DNA of 64,000 bases from Verrucomicrobiota bacterium (lineage in GTDB: Bacteria > Verrucomicrobiota > Verrucomicrobiia > Opitutales > Opitutaceae), in the NCBI GenBank assembly GCA_016222805.1, contig JACRQG010000032.1, positions 1 to 64,000 of the forward strand, given 5' to 3'. The first letter of the stretch is position 1; the number at the start of each line of letters is the position of its first letter. This document shows, one piece after another, positions 1 through 9,279 of this stretch. The notes under the pieces were generated by a model. The model searched no databases. It was given only the letters and a program-made list of their open reading frames with translations, and was not told the DNA's origin. Position numbers and translations under genes: made by a program.

Positions 1-1
1 T

Positions 2-169
2 CAGCATTCCACGGAACGCCACGCGGCCTTGCCCACTTGGCTCCAGCGTTACAACTGGCGTCGCCCCCATCGATCGCTACAACGCAAACCACCCGTCTCC
101 AGACTCTACTTGGAGGACAACCTCCTGACGACTCACACCTACAGCCTCGTCTTCGCCAAGCCGGGCTGA
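2..169 (+). mobile_element. C-terminal end of an IS481-family transposase (5' part outside the window)
   Basis: Reading from base 2 gives 55 codons and a TGA stop. The peptide contains WLQRYNWRRPHRSLQRKPP followed by VSRL and DNLL. This matches the C-terminal end of the DDE domain in IS481-type transposases, where a YNxxRPHxxL block and a PxSRL block come just before the stop. Only the tail is present because the window starts inside the gene, so it cannot be said whether the element is intact. No terminal inverted repeat could be recognised between the stop and the next gene at 224. The frame is on plus, pointing towards the end of the SGNH hydrolase gene. Confidence 0.75.
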
Positions 170-223
170 AGCGAAACGGGCCGATGGCCCGGCCCCCCTC
201 CGCAGCGTCGCTGCGGGCGCGCC

Positions 224-1633
224 TCACTCCTTCTTCTTGCCGCGGGCGGGCGCCGGGGTCTCGACACGGACAATCTCGTAACGGCGCGCGACGGGCTGCG
301 CCGCGGCGTAGATGCGCTCCTCGTAGTCGCGCGCCAGTTTCTGCAGCCGTTCGAGCTCCGGCTGGGTCTTCCGCATGAACTCGGCGAATTGCTCCGGATT
401 GCCGGAGAATTTTCGCCGGGCTCCCTTGATGCCGGACCACACGTCGCGCAGCGGGCGGATGGCGAGGTCATTCCGCTCCCGGTTGAGCAGGGCAACCTGC
501 AGCGCCTGGCGGTATTGCGGGGTCTGTTCGTTGGACTGCAGCTCGATCTTCGCGCCGAGTTGCACGTGGCCCACCGGGCGGCCGATCGACTGACCGTCAA
601 TCCGCACGTCGTAGTTGCCCGGCGCCAGGCCGGTGACGCGCAGCATCTCGTTGCTCAGGCGGTGGCCGGCCTTGGTGAGGTCGACGCCGGTGCGCACGTC
701 CTCGTGCCATTCCCATTTGGACGTCTTGGCCGTCGACTCGGCGGGCACGACCCACGGCAGGGCGGGCGCCTTGAAGGAAAACGACACCCGCGTGGCATCA
801 CCGGCGAGTTCGGTGATTGGCTGGCGCGGCGGCGTGGTCCAGCGCTCGCCGGCCCGCGTCACCATGATGGCGCTGATCGCCCGGCGTTCCGGCCGCTGGT
901 CCTCGAGAATTGCGCTGGCCATGACGAACTGGCCGCCGGGTCCGGGATGGATCGCGTCGGGCACGAGGGTGAACTCCGGCTTACGCACGCGCTCCTCGGT
1001 GGTGAAGTCGTTGAGCGGTCCCCAGAGATTGACAAACGGCACGCCGCGGCGGGCCGCCTGATCCCGGCCCCAGGCGCCGTAGTAGGCCATGACGGCGTTG
1101 TAATTCGGGGCGAAGCTGCGCTCGCGAAAACGGAAGGTGGGATCGGTGCGGCGGCGTTCGACGACGGGATAGTCGAACATCGTCGGCGAAAGCAGAATCG
1201 GCGTGGCGCCGATCGCCTTGATGCGGTCGAGCACCTTGCCGAGCTCCGCGGCATAGGTCGCGAACACCTCGGCGCGGAAGTCCTCGTACTGGCCGTCGTT
1301 CATGCCGAGCAGGACGGTCACGTACTTCGGCTTGAAGGCGGCGACGTCGTCATCGAAGCGGGCGAGCACATCGGCGGCCTTGTCGCCGCTCACCCCCGCG
1401 TTGTGAAACCGGATCCTCCGCTCGGGATAGCGCGTGTAGAAGAAATCCTCCACGTACTGCGTGTACAGGCACTGGTGCGTGATCGAATCGCCGAGGAAAA
1501 CCAGCGTGTCGCCGTCCTGGAGATCGAGCGCGGCGAGCGGTGCCGGGGCCTGGGCCGAATCGAGGCGCGGAGCGAGCCAGACCAGCGCAAAGAGAGCGAA
1601 GACGGGGCGAAGGAGACGGAGCGTTCGGTGCAT
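224..1633 (-). CDS. Secreted SGNH/GDSL-family hydrolase, 469 aa
   Basis: Probable secreted esterase or carbohydrate deacetylase of the SGNH superfamily. The chosen ATG at 1633 starts MHRTLRLLRPVFALFALVWL, a signal peptide ending near DSAQA; an open frame continues upstream but encodes arginine-rich sequence with no secretion signal. Block I is FLGDSITH (nucleophile Ser), block II has Gly in GVSGDKAADV, block III is LLGMNDGQY, and block V is DAIHPGPGGQ with the catalytic His. After the fold, about 170 residues form a charged helical tail, typical of the longer planctomycete and verrucomicrobial members. It lies downstream of the PL6 lyase on the same strand, separated by a REP unit and a long hairpin. 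The substrate is not visible from sequence; acetylated polysaccharide is an inference from context. Confidence 0.85.
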   Translation of the reverse strand: MHRTLRLLRPVFALFALVWLAPRLDSAQAPAPLAALDLQDGDTLVFLGDSITHQCLYTQYVEDFFYTRYPERRIRFHNAGVSGDKAADVLARFDDDVAAFKPKYVTVLLGMNDGQYEDFRAEVFATYAAELGKVLDRIKAIGATPILLSPTMFDYPVVERRRTDPTFRFRERSFAPNYNAVMAYYGAWGRDQAARRGVPFVNLWGPLNDFTTEERVRKPEFTLVPDAIHPGPGGQFVMASAILEDQRPERRAISAIMVTRAGERWTTPPRQPITELAGDATRVSFSFKAPALPWVVPAESTAKTSKWEWHEDVRTGVDLTKAGHRLSNEMLRVTGLAPGNYDVRIDGQSIGRPVGHVQLGAKIELQSNEQTPQYRQALQVALLNRERNDLAIRPLRDVWSGIKGARRKFSGNPEQFAEFMRKTQPELERLQKLARDYEERIYAAAQPVARRYEIVRVETPAPARGKKKE

Positions 1634-1745
1634 CGGGGAAAGCCGCGACCTTGACCGGGTGGCCCGGCGAGCGCAGCGAAAAAGTGCCGCGGAAGCCCGC
1701 CCGCGACGTGGTCCTCGTGCAGCCACGCAACCCCAGAACCACTGC

Positions 1746-1808
1746 GCCCACGGAATACCCGGAACACGCGGAAAAAAAGCTTCCGGCTGTTCCGAGTGTT
1801 CCGTGGGC
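1746..1808. repeat. Long A-loop hairpin between the PL6 and SGNH genes
   Basis: The ends GCCCACGGAA and TTCCGTGGGC are perfect inverted arms. Pairing continues inward through GGAACA and GGAA blocks with only a few mismatches, closing on an A-rich loop. It lies 48 bases downstream of the PL6 stop and about 110 bases upstream of the SGNH start, so it could act as a terminator or RNA-processing structure. Confidence 0.6.
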
Positions 1809-1823
1809 AACACTGGCTCGGGG

Positions 1824-1859
1824 GCAGCCTTCGGCTGGGTTGCAGAAGGCCCGGGCTAC
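1824..1859 (-). repeat. REP-like unit overlapping the PL6 stop codon
   Basis: On the minus strand the unit reads GTAGCCCGGGCCTTC, followed after a 12-base loop by GAAGGC. The GTAG foot overlaps the end of the PL6 gene, and its TAG is that gene's stop codon. The layout, a GTAG foot then a palindrome, matches the REP definition. Confidence 0.6.
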
Positions 1860-3082
1860 GGCCGCTCCAGCAGCGTATTGCCCTCGATCGTGTTGTCGGG
1901 CGCGGCGTCGACCTTGATCAACCGGTCCTTCACCCCGGTGATGGAGTTCCTCGTGATGCGGTTGCGGTACGGTGCGACGGTGCACTCCATCACCGCATTC
2001 GCGAACCACGGCTTGCCGGCCCACTTCTGGTCGACGTGCCGGGCGTTCTTCGCATCGCCGACCAGAATCCCGGCCTTGCCGCAGTCGGTGACGGTGTTCT
2101 CCGCGATCACGCAGTCGTAAACCGGCAGGTACGAGGCGGGGTGCTTGAGGTCGGGCGTGCCAAAATAGAGCCGGATGCCGGTGCCGCGGCAGCGGACCAT
2201 GGTGTTGCCGGTGACAATGTGACCGTGGCCCGAGATCCGGATGCCGCCACTTCCACCCTCGAAGTGATTTCCGGTGAGGGTGTTCTCGTGTCCGTGGCGC
2301 ATCACCAACTCACCCTGGCAGTCCCGAAAGCGATTGTTGCGGATCGTGTTTCCAGAGGTCTTCACGCTGATGATCTCCGCCTCACCGTCGCAACGGATGA
2401 ACTCGTTGTCCTCCACGATCGTTTCCGGGCGCAGGTCGCTGTGGGGAATGGCGCGCTGGCCAATCTGGATCGTCTCGGCGCCGTTGGCCTTCAGGGGCGG
2501 CACGTCCTGGAAGAGGTTGTGATCGATCCGGTTGCGCCGCGGCGGCCCGGCCTTGAGCGCCTGGTCATCGACGACCACGACGACGCAGCGGTACCGGGTC
2601 TGCAGGAAGCGGCAGTGATCCACGCGATTGTCGCGGGCGCCATTGCGGAAGGAGACGACCGCCACGCCGCCGGGGAGGGTCGAACGTTCGAAGGTGCAGC
2701 CGGTCACCCGGCTGTGGGCGGCACCGTTGAAGTTCACCGCGCCCCGGGTGCCCGGCTTGAAGGTGCAACCGCGGAACGCCAGGTCCTGGATGACGATGTG
2801 CTCCCCGGTCACCTCAAGACCCGGTGAGCCCGTCACCACGGCGCCGCCCGGACGCTCGGCCCGCAGCGTGATCGGCTGGGCGGCGGTGCCTTTGCCCGCG
2901 AGCTTGAGGGTGAGGTCCGGGTATTCGCCGTCGGCCAGGACAACTTCATCGCCGGCGATGGCGCGCGCGGCCGCCGCGGTCGCCTCGGCGGGGTTCGCGA
3001 CCCGCAACGTGGCGGCGCCGGCGAGGGTGGCGGCGCAAGTGAAGGTGAAGCCCAGGCGGAAGTGGCGACACAGGGAGTTCAT
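1856..3082 (-). CDS. Polysaccharide lyase family 6 (alginate lyase / chondroitinase B type), 408 aa
   Basis: Secreted right-handed parallel beta-helix lyase, cleaving uronate-containing polysaccharide by beta-elimination. A signal peptide occupies about residues 1-24 (LGFTFTCAATLAGAATL). The PL6 catalytic pair is present: Lys241 in IISVKTSGNT and Arg262 in LVMRHGHENT. Their spacing of 21 equals the Lys250/Arg271 pair of chondroitinase B. Acidic residues in GAETIQIG and CDGEAEI are where the family binds calcium. Beta-helix rungs with N-ladder motifs (GNHFEGG, GNTMVRC, ENTVTDC, RNSITG) run to the C-terminus. Length is typical of a single-domain PL6. Alginate is the commonest PL6 substrate, but chondroitin or dermatan cannot be excluded. 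The TAG stop lies in a GTAG REP-like unit. Confidence 0.9.
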   Translation of the reverse strand: MNSLCRHFRLGFTFTCAATLAGAATLRVANPAEATAAAARAIAGDEVVLADGEYPDLTLKLAGKGTAAQPITLRAERPGGAVVTGSPGLEVTGEHIVIQDLAFRGCTFKPGTRGAVNFNGAAHSRVTGCTFERSTLPGGVAVVSFRNGARDNRVDHCRFLQTRYRCVVVVVDDQALKAGPPRRNRIDHNLFQDVPPLKANGAETIQIGQRAIPHSDLRPETIVEDNEFIRCDGEAEIISVKTSGNTIRNNRFRDCQGELVMRHGHENTLTGNHFEGGSGGIRISGHGHIVTGNTMVRCRGTGIRLYFGTPDLKHPASYLPVYDCVIAENTVTDCGKAGILVGDAKNARHVDQKWAGKPWFANAVMECTVAPYRNRITRNSITGVKDRLIKVDAAPDNTIEGNTLLERP

Positions 3083-3169
3083 CGGGAAAGGTTGTCAGCC
3101 GGTGGCGGCAAAATGCCAACCGGGGAAAACAAACGTGTCCTCATCGCTTCCTTTCGCGACGGCACTCTT

Positions 3170-3340
3170 GTCGCCGGGGTCGGTGACCCCGGCCGGCACG
3201 ATTGACCTCCTGATCGAGGCCGGCCTCATCGCGGCCGGCTACACCATGCCCGGTCTCGTCGATTCACGTCGTCCGGAGATGGCCTGTGTGCGGGGCGGGG
3301 TCGCCCCGCCTACACCGCCGGGCTCATCGCGCCCGGCTAC
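3170..3340. repeat. Cluster of four REP units in two pairs
   Basis: Four 24-base units occupy the gap. The unit at 3170-3193 (GTCGCCGGGGTCGGTGACCC...) is a one-base variant of the GTAGCCGGGG type; 3219-3242 is its inverted mate, reading GTAGCCGGCC on minus. Unit 3290-3313 is the second sequence type, reading GTAGGCGGGGCGACCCCGCC on minus. Unit 3317-3340, reading GTAGCCGGGC on minus, overlaps the end of the DUF1643 gene and supplies its TAG. Each is a GTAG-like foot plus a hairpin. Confidence 0.8.
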
Positions 3341-3855
3341 AGCGTGGCGTCCGCGTGCCCCTGGGCTTGGGGCGCCGCCGGCGTCCAGGGCACGAGCGGC
3401 TGCCGGGCGGCGACGTAGAGCGGGTGGCGCGGGTGCCCCTCCTGCGTCGTGCCCAGGCACCAGAGGGAACGGCCGGCGAAGAGGCGCACCACGGCGTCCG
3501 CCCGCGCCTGATACACTCCGCTGGCGCCCCAGGCGGCGACGATGCGCTCGCAACGCTCCGCGGCGGCGAGCAGCGCGGCGTCGTTCTCCGGTCCGACGGG
3601 ATCGGCGGCGGACCTCATCTCCTCCGGATACGGCGTGCGCAGCGCGAAGAGGTTGGCCATCCAGAAGCCGTCGAAACCCTCGCGTTTGGAGAACGCGGCG
3701 ATGCGCGTGAGCGTGGGGTCGAGCTGCGCCTCGTCGGCGGTGCTTGGGTTGAGCCCAATCCAGAGGATGAGCCGGTCGCCGAAGAGCGGGTTCCAGCGAT
3801 GGATGAGCGAGTACCGGTGCCGGCGATCCGGGGAAAAGTGGCAGGCGTTGTCCAT
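3337..3855 (-). CDS. DUF1643 domain-containing protein, 172 aa
   Basis: Small cytosolic protein of unknown biochemical role. The family signature is clear: an N-terminal RYSLIHRWNP, then ILWIGLNPSTADEAQLDPT, then WMANLFALRTPYPEEM, and a late segment with LGTTQEGHPRHPLYV. Length is normal for the family. The start is taken at ATG 3855; a GTG two codons upstream is also possible. It is 22 bases downstream of the SNF2 helicase stop on the same strand, so the two may share a transcript. Its TAG stop is the TAG of an overlapping GTAG REP unit. No enzyme activity should be assumed. Confidence 0.88.
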   Translation of the reverse strand: MDNACHFSPDRRHRYSLIHRWNPLFGDRLILWIGLNPSTADEAQLDPTLTRIAAFSKREGFDGFWMANLFALRTPYPEEMRSAADPVGPENDAALLAAAERCERIVAAWGASGVYQARADAVVRLFAGRSLWCLGTTQEGHPRHPLYVAARQPLVPWTPAAPQAQGHADATL

Positions 3856-3876
3856 CGGCACGGCGGATACTCTCGG

Positions 3877-6800
3877 CTAGGCAAGGATCGTCTGCAGGCT
3901 TTCGAGGTCGAGCACGCTGGCGAGCGACTCCTCCTGGACGACGGCGCCAGCGAGGGCGGCCTTTTCCCGCTGGAGGGTGCGGATCTTCTCCTCGACGGTC
4001 CCGCGGGCGATCAGGCGATAGGCCGTGACCGGAAGCGACTGCCCGATGCGGTGGGTGCGATCGATCGCCTGGGCCTCGACCGCGGGATTCCACCAGGGGT
4101 CGTAGAGAATCACATAGCTCGCGGCGGTGAGGTTGAGGCCAAAGCCCGCGGCCTTGAGGGAAAGCAGGAAGACCGTGTGGCGTTTCTCCGCCTGAAACTG
4201 CTGCACGAGCTGATCGCGATCCTCGGTCTGTCCGGTGATCATCAGGTGCTCGATACCGGCGGTCGCAAGGCGGTTCCGGATAATCTCCAGCATCGAGACG
4301 AACTGGCTGAAGACGAGGACCTGGTGGCCCTCGTCGCGCAGCTCCTCGAGGCGCTCCATCAGTTCGTCGAGCTTGGCGGAGGGGGCGCCTTCGTGGGCGG
4401 CGGCGATCAGGACGGGGTGGCAGCAGATCTGCCGGAGGCGCAGGAGGCTCGCCAGGAGGTTGAAACGCGCCTGGTCGAATTCGCGCGGGGTGGAAACCTG
4501 CAGCAGCATCGCCCGGGCGCGCTTGAGTTCGGCGTCGTAGAGCCTGCGCTGTTCGCCCTCGAGATCGACGACCACATCCTCCTCGGTGCGGGCCGGCAGG
4601 TCCGACGCCACCTGGGCCTTGGTGCGACGCAGGAGAAAGTGACGCACGCGAGCCCGCAGCCGGGGCAGGGCCAGGGGGTTGTCGTCGGCATAGTGCCGCT
4701 TGAAGGCGGTCTGGGTGCCGAGCAGGCCGGGGAGGGCGAAGGCAAACAGGCTCCAGAGGTCGAGCAGGCGGTTTTCGATTGGCGTGCCCGTGAGCACGAG
4801 CCGGTGCTCGCCCGGGAGGTCCCGGGCCACCTGCGCGACCCGGGCCGACGGGGTCTTGATGAACTGGCCTTCGTCGAGGATCACGGCCTGCCAGCGCTGC
4901 GCGGTGAAGAACTCGGCGTTGAGGCGGAGCTGCGCGTAGTTCGCGACGACCAGGGTCGGCGGCGGGGCGTCCGCGGTCTCCAGCGCGAGTCCCGGCGTGT
5001 AGCGCACGGTGGCGAGCGTGGGTGCGAAGCGTGCCGTCTCGGCGACCCAGTTGCCCATCACGGTCTTGGGGCAGACCACGAGGGCGCGAAACGCCTGATC
5101 GCGCGGCGCCTCCCCGGCGAGCCAGAGCAGCCAGGCGAGGGCCTGGACGGTTTTGCCGAGGCCCATGTCGTCGGCGAGGATGCCGCCGAGCCGATTGGCG
5201 GACAGAAAGGAGAGGAAGTGAAAGCCCTCGCGCTGGTAAGGGCGCAACTCGGCGCGCAGGTCCGCTGGCAGCGGCGGCGGCTCGGGACGGGTGAGTTCCC
5301 GGGCCCGGGCGCGCAGGGCGGCCGCGTGGCGCTCGGGCAGATGCGCGGCGATCGCACTCTGGGCGAGCTGCAGGGCATGCAGCCGGTGCTTTTCGCCCGC
5401 GAAGGCAGCCTCCGCGAGCGAGTCGGGATCGAAGCCTGCGGAGGCGAGCGCGGAGGCCGCCGCCTCGTCAAGTTGCACCGCGAGCCGGCGCCAGCCCTTG
5501 CCCGGCAGCCGCACGGGCCTGCCGCGGGCCTTGAGCAAGAGGGCGATCTCCTCCGCGGTCAGGGTCGAGTCCTCCGGCCGGAGCGCGAGGGCGAGGTCGA
5601 ACCAGTCGCGGTGGGCGTGGTTCTCCACCAGGGAAAAATCCACGCGGGCGTGCACCGGTGCGCCCAGGAGCGAGGCGAGTTCGCCCGAGGCAATCACCTC
5701 CACCTCCGCCGGCAGGGCCTCGCGCCAGGCGAGAAACTCCTCCGCGAAGGCGCGGGTGACCTTGCGGGTCCAGGCATCCTGGAAGGAATCGAACCGGAGT
5801 TTGAGGGCAGGCAGCCGCGCGGCGATCTCCGCGGGGAGACTGAAGGAGTAGTCGTACGTCTCCCCGCCGGGCGCGGACTCGGTCAGCCCGCGTCGCCCAA
5901 CGTCGCGCCAACCGCCGCTGGTCCATGTCTGCTGCGCCGGGGGTTGATCGGAAAAGGCGTGGAGGTGGGCCACGAAGTGCTCGCCGCCGTCGTCCGCCGG
6001 ATGGAGGGAGCACTCGAGGCGCGCGCGGAGGCGGACCGGGATCAATCGCGCGATGATCTCCGGAGGCAATTGCGTGCCGAATTGCCGCAGCGTCCGCAGC
6101 ACCGCGGGCTTGGTCACCACCTCGATCGGAAGGACCGCCCCCGCCGGCGAACTGCCATCCAGCGCCGGCGGACCGGCATAGACCACACTGCGGTGCAAGT
6201 AGAGTTCGGGTGTGCCGCCGAGCCGGAGGGCCGCTGGCGGCAGCGGGGTGCCGTCGGGCAGTTGCAGCGAGAGCTCGAAGTCGCCCGACCCGTCGGGACT
6301 GGGAACGAGCCGCCAGGTGATCGGACTCGAGGAGAAGGTAATCGGTCCGCCTCCGGCATCCACGATGGCGCCGCGGGCGCGTGGATGGGCCAGCAGTGTG
6401 GACAGGAAGCTCCGGGCCTCGGGATGGCCGGGATCGAAGGAGAGGTAATAGTGGCGTTTGTAGTGATCAGCGCAGAGGGCGAGCAGGGCGACCACTTCCG
6501 GCGACGCCACCAGATCCGCGAAGGCGGCGGGACCGTCCAGGATAAAGGCGTCCACCAGGCGCGAAGGCGCCTCCTTCCACGGCTGTTCGGGCGACGGCCT
6601 GGTTTCGAAAATCCACTTCTCGGCCGTCAGGCGAAGCCGGAGATCCAGCGGCGTGGCCGCGGCGGGCTCCGGGAGCGGGGTCGGCAGACGCGCCGGCGGT
6701 TGGGTGGCGATCCTGTCGAAGCGCTGGGTCCAGCGTTGTATTGCCTCGCGCCGCTGCCGCCCACGCAGCCACCTGGCGATCGACGTGGTGTCGGTGACCG

Positions 6801-7506
6801 GTTGGAGGAACTCGGGGACCGGCTGACCCGAAGACTCGAGGTCGTAGGCGAGGTACTGCCAGAGTTCGAGCGGGCTGGCGGGTGGTTTCTCCCACCAACC
6901 GGCGAAGGCGTGCTCCCAATGACCCAGGCGCGCTTCGTGGGTGTTGAAACCGAGGCGTGCCAACTCGTGCGCCGACACTCGGCCGTTTTGGCGGAAGTTG
7001 TGGTACAGCTCTGACAGCCGACCCAGGAACGCCCCTTCCTCGGCCGTCAGCGGCCGGCCGAGCTTCTCTTTCAGGATCTTCTGGTACTCCTGGCGAAACG
7101 TGACCTTGGGTGGCGCAGCGGGAGCAAATTCGCCGGCGAGGCGTTCGTCCTCGAGGCGCACGCGCTGCGAGTGGATCGCCGGCGGCCGCGGCGGGGCCCC
7201 GCGCTGCTGCCGCCGCCGCTCGATCCACTCGAACGCCAGGGCCGCGGAATGTTCGCAGCCGTCGGGCAATCCGCACGTACATTCGCCGATCCAGCCGGTG
7301 GACGTGCGTGTCAGGCGCACATCGAAGTCCCGCTGGTTGGCTAGCACCTGGCCAGCCAGGGTGCACTCATCGACCCGGCGGAAATCGCGCACCCGTCCGC
7401 CGAACTGGTGGGCGCGCCCGCGATCGCGGGCGTGACCCTCGACCTCGCCCAGGTAGAGGAGCAGCGTCCCGATCGAGTCGGGTGCGTCGAGGTTTGGCTG
7501 GCCCAT
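3877..7506 (-). CDS. SWIM zinc-finger SNF2-family DNA helicase/ATPase, 1209 aa
   Basis: Large SWI2/SNF2 ATPase that presumably moves along duplex DNA or remodels nucleoprotein, as in the bacterial RapA/HepA branch. A SWIM zinc finger lies near residues 72-86 (CTCGLPDGCEH). A long alpha/beta middle region without recognised motifs follows. The helicase core starts near residue 740: PYQREGFHFL (Q-like), DDMGLGKTVQALAW (motif I), a DEGQ box in VILDEGQFIK (motif II, DEAH-like), LTGTPIENRL (motif III), then the C-terminal RecA fold with VFSQFVSML, SLKAAGFGLNLTAA (motif V) and DRTHRIGQ (motif VI). All catalytic motifs look intact. Length is normal for bacterial SWIM-SNF2 proteins. It is probably co-transcribed with DUF1643. 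Confidence 0.93.
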   Translation of the reverse strand: MGQPNLDAPDSIGTLLLYLGEVEGHARDRGRAHQFGGRVRDFRRVDECTLAGQVLANQRDFDVRLTRTSTGWIGECTCGLPDGCEHSAALAFEWIERRRQQRGAPPRPPAIHSQRVRLEDERLAGEFAPAAPPKVTFRQEYQKILKEKLGRPLTAEEGAFLGRLSELYHNFRQNGRVSAHELARLGFNTHEARLGHWEHAFAGWWEKPPASPLELWQYLAYDLESSGQPVPEFLQPVTDTTSIARWLRGRQRREAIQRWTQRFDRIATQPPARLPTPLPEPAAATPLDLRLRLTAEKWIFETRPSPEQPWKEAPSRLVDAFILDGPAAFADLVASPEVVALLALCADHYKRHYYLSFDPGHPEARSFLSTLLAHPRARGAIVDAGGGPITFSSSPITWRLVPSPDGSGDFELSLQLPDGTPLPPAALRLGGTPELYLHRSVVYAGPPALDGSSPAGAVLPIEVVTKPAVLRTLRQFGTQLPPEIIARLIPVRLRARLECSLHPADDGGEHFVAHLHAFSDQPPAQQTWTSGGWRDVGRRGLTESAPGGETYDYSFSLPAEIAARLPALKLRFDSFQDAWTRKVTRAFAEEFLAWREALPAEVEVIASGELASLLGAPVHARVDFSLVENHAHRDWFDLALALRPEDSTLTAEEIALLLKARGRPVRLPGKGWRRLAVQLDEAAASALASAGFDPDSLAEAAFAGEKHRLHALQLAQSAIAAHLPERHAAALRARARELTRPEPPPLPADLRAELRPYQREGFHFLSFLSANRLGGILADDMGLGKTVQALAWLLWLAGEAPRDQAFRALVVCPKTVMGNWVAETARFAPTLATVRYTPGLALETADAPPPTLVVANYAQLRLNAEFFTAQRWQAVILDEGQFIKTPSARVAQVARDLPGEHRLVLTGTPIENRLLDLWSLFAFALPGLLGTQTAFKRHYADDNPLALPRLRARVRHFLLRRTKAQVASDLPARTEEDVVVDLEGEQRRLYDAELKRARAMLLQVSTPREFDQARFNLLASLLRLRQICCHPVLIAAAHEGAPSAKLDELMERLEELRDEGHQVLVFSQFVSMLEIIRNRLATAGIEHLMITGQTEDRDQLVQQFQAEKRHTVFLLSLKAAGFGLNLTAASYVILYDPWWNPAVEAQAIDRTHRIGQSLPVTAYRLIARGTVEEKIRTLQREKAALAGAVVQEESLASVLDLESLQTILA

Positions 7507-7605
7507 CGCGGCTACGGAAGCAGAGCAGTACCCGCGCGGTCAAACCGGCAGGCACGCACTGATGCCGAAGGAACGGGTGACTCCGATGCGAACCGCTTCG
7601 CCGGT

Positions 7606-9132
7606 TCAGTACACCTTCTCGTCGAGCAGGGCGAAGAGTTCGGCCTCGGTGATGCGCTTCTGCTGCATCGAGTCGCGTTCGCGCAGGGTGAAGGTGCCAT
7701 CCTTCTCGATCGTGTCGAAGTCGATGGTGACGCACCAGGGCGTGCCGATTTCATCCTGGCGGCGGTACCGGCGGCCGATCGCGCCACCCTCGTCGTAAAA
7801 CACCGCGTACTTGCGCTTGAGTTTCGCGTGGAGTTCCTTCGCGCGGGCGACGAGGGCTTCCTTGTTCTTCAGGAGCGGCAGCACGGCGACCTTGACGGGC
7901 GCGATGCGGGGCGAGAGCCGGAGCACGGTGCGCTTCTCGACGTTGCCCTTCTCGTCCTTCACGTCCTCCTCGGCATAACCGGCACAGAGGACGGCGAGCA
8001 GGATGCGATCGACGCCCACGGCGGGCTCGATCACGTGCGGCACCACCTTCTGCTTCGTCGCCTCGTCGAAGTAGACCTGCGGCACACCCGAGAACTGCTG
8101 GTGCTGCTTGAGATCGTAGTCGCTGCGCGCGGCGATTCCCCAGAGTTCCTGTACGCCGAACGGGTACTGGAACATGATGTCGACCGTGCGGCGCGAGTAG
8201 AACGCGAGCTTGGCCTTGGGATGCTCGTGGAGCGAAAGGTGCGACTCGGGCAGGCCGATCGAGATGAGCCACTGGCGGCACCAGGCCAGCCACTCCTCGT
8301 GGCACTTCAGCCAGTCGGCATCCGGGTGGATGAAGTACTCCATCTCCATCTGCTCGAATTCGCGCGAGCGGAAGATGAAGTTGCGCGGCGTGATCTCGTT
8401 GCGGAAGGACTTGCCGATTTGCGCGATGCCGAAGGGCAGCTTCACCCGGCCGGTGTCGACCACGTTTTTGAAGTCCACGAACATGCCCTGCGCCGTTTCC
8501 GGACGCAGGTAGGCCACGGCGGAGGCGTCGCGCATCGCCCCGACGTAGGTCTCGAACATCATGTTGAACGCCCGCGGCGGCGTCAGGCTGCCGGGCTCGC
8601 CGGTGGCGGGCGACGGGATCAGGGAAACCTCCTCGGGTGTCGCCTCGGTGAAGTCCTTGGGCGCGACCGGGGCGAGGGCGCCCTGGATGGCCTTCTTGCG
8701 CTTGAAGTTCTCGGCGGCGGCCTGGAGGTCGGCGGCGGTCTTCTCGCTCTCGAGCGCGCTCACGTAGCCGACGGTCTTGCCGTCCACCACCACCGCGGCG
8801 AAGTAGAGCTGGTCGGCGCGGTAGCGCTGCTTGCTCACCTTGCAGTCAACGAGCGGGTCGGTGAAGCCGGCGACGTGGCCCGACGCCTCCCAGACCTTGG
8901 GGTGCATGATGATCGACGTCTCGACGCCCACGATGTCCTCGCGGCGGCGCACCATGTCGTTCCACCAGCAGTCGCGGATGTTCTTCTTCAGCTCCGAACC
9001 GAGGGGGCCGTAATCAAAGAAGCCGTTGAGCCCGCCATAGATTTCGGACGACTGGAAGATGAAGCCCCGGCGCTTGGCGAGCGCGACGATGGCATCCATG
9101 GAGACGGCGGGAGCGGCGGGTTCGGCGGACAT
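7606..9132 (-). CDS. glyS: Glycyl-tRNA synthetase, alpha2 (single-chain) type
   Basis: Charges tRNA-Gly with glycine using ATP; class II synthetase of the homodimeric kind found in archaea, eukaryotes and some bacteria rather than the two-gene alpha2beta2 kind. Start [20 protein letters not shown] at 9132; an upstream ATG at 9171 adds 13 weak residues. The N-terminus has the family block [20 protein letters not shown]. Motif 2 is [19 protein letters not shown], motif 3 is in [18 protein letters not shown]-terminal anticodon-binding domain ([20 protein letters not shown]) and the terminal [20 protein letters not shown] block complete the protein, about 508 aa, the usual length. It is a housekeeping gene; the upstream divergent neighbour is the Do-family protease. 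Confidence 0.95.
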   Translation of the reverse strand: MSAEPAAPAVSMDAIVALAKRRGFIFQSSEIYGGLNGFFDYGPLGSELKKNIRDCWWNDMVRRREDIVGVETSIIMHPKVWEASGHVAGFTDPLVDCKVSKQRYRADQLYFAAVVVDGKTVGYVSALESEKTAADLQAAAENFKRKKAIQGALAPVAPKDFTEATPEEVSLIPSPATGEPGSLTPPRAFNMMFETYVGAMRDASAVAYLRPETAQGMFVDFKNVVDTGRVKLPFGIAQIGKSFRNEITPRNFIFRSREFEQMEMEYFIHPDADWLKCHEEWLAWCRQWLISIGLPESHLSLHEHPKAKLAFYSRRTVDIMFQYPFGVQELWGIAARSDYDLKQHQQFSGVPQVYFDEATKQKVVPHVIEPAVGVDRILLAVLCAGYAEEDVKDEKGNVEKRTVLRLSPRIAPVKVAVLPLLKNKEALVARAKELHAKLKRKYAVFYDEGGAIGRRYRRQDEIGTPWCVTIDFDTIEKDGTFTLRERDSMQQKRITEAELFALLDEKVY

Positions 9133-9279
9133 AAGGCGCGAGAGTAAGCCGGGTGGCGGTGGTGCGGTCAAGGGCGGGGGTTTCGCTCGCGCGATTTGCG
9201 GATTGCCCGAGACTCCCCCAGTTTTTCAACGTCAACTCCCACGCCGCCTCCGCGGCGTTCCCACGATCCTCGTTCCGAC

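Noticed and set aside
3286-7014. A very long open frame on plus opposite the SNF2 helicase
   Set aside because: High GC leaves the antisense frame open by chance; its translation is rich in Gly, Arg, Glu and Leu without any family motif, while the minus frame has a full helicase motif set.
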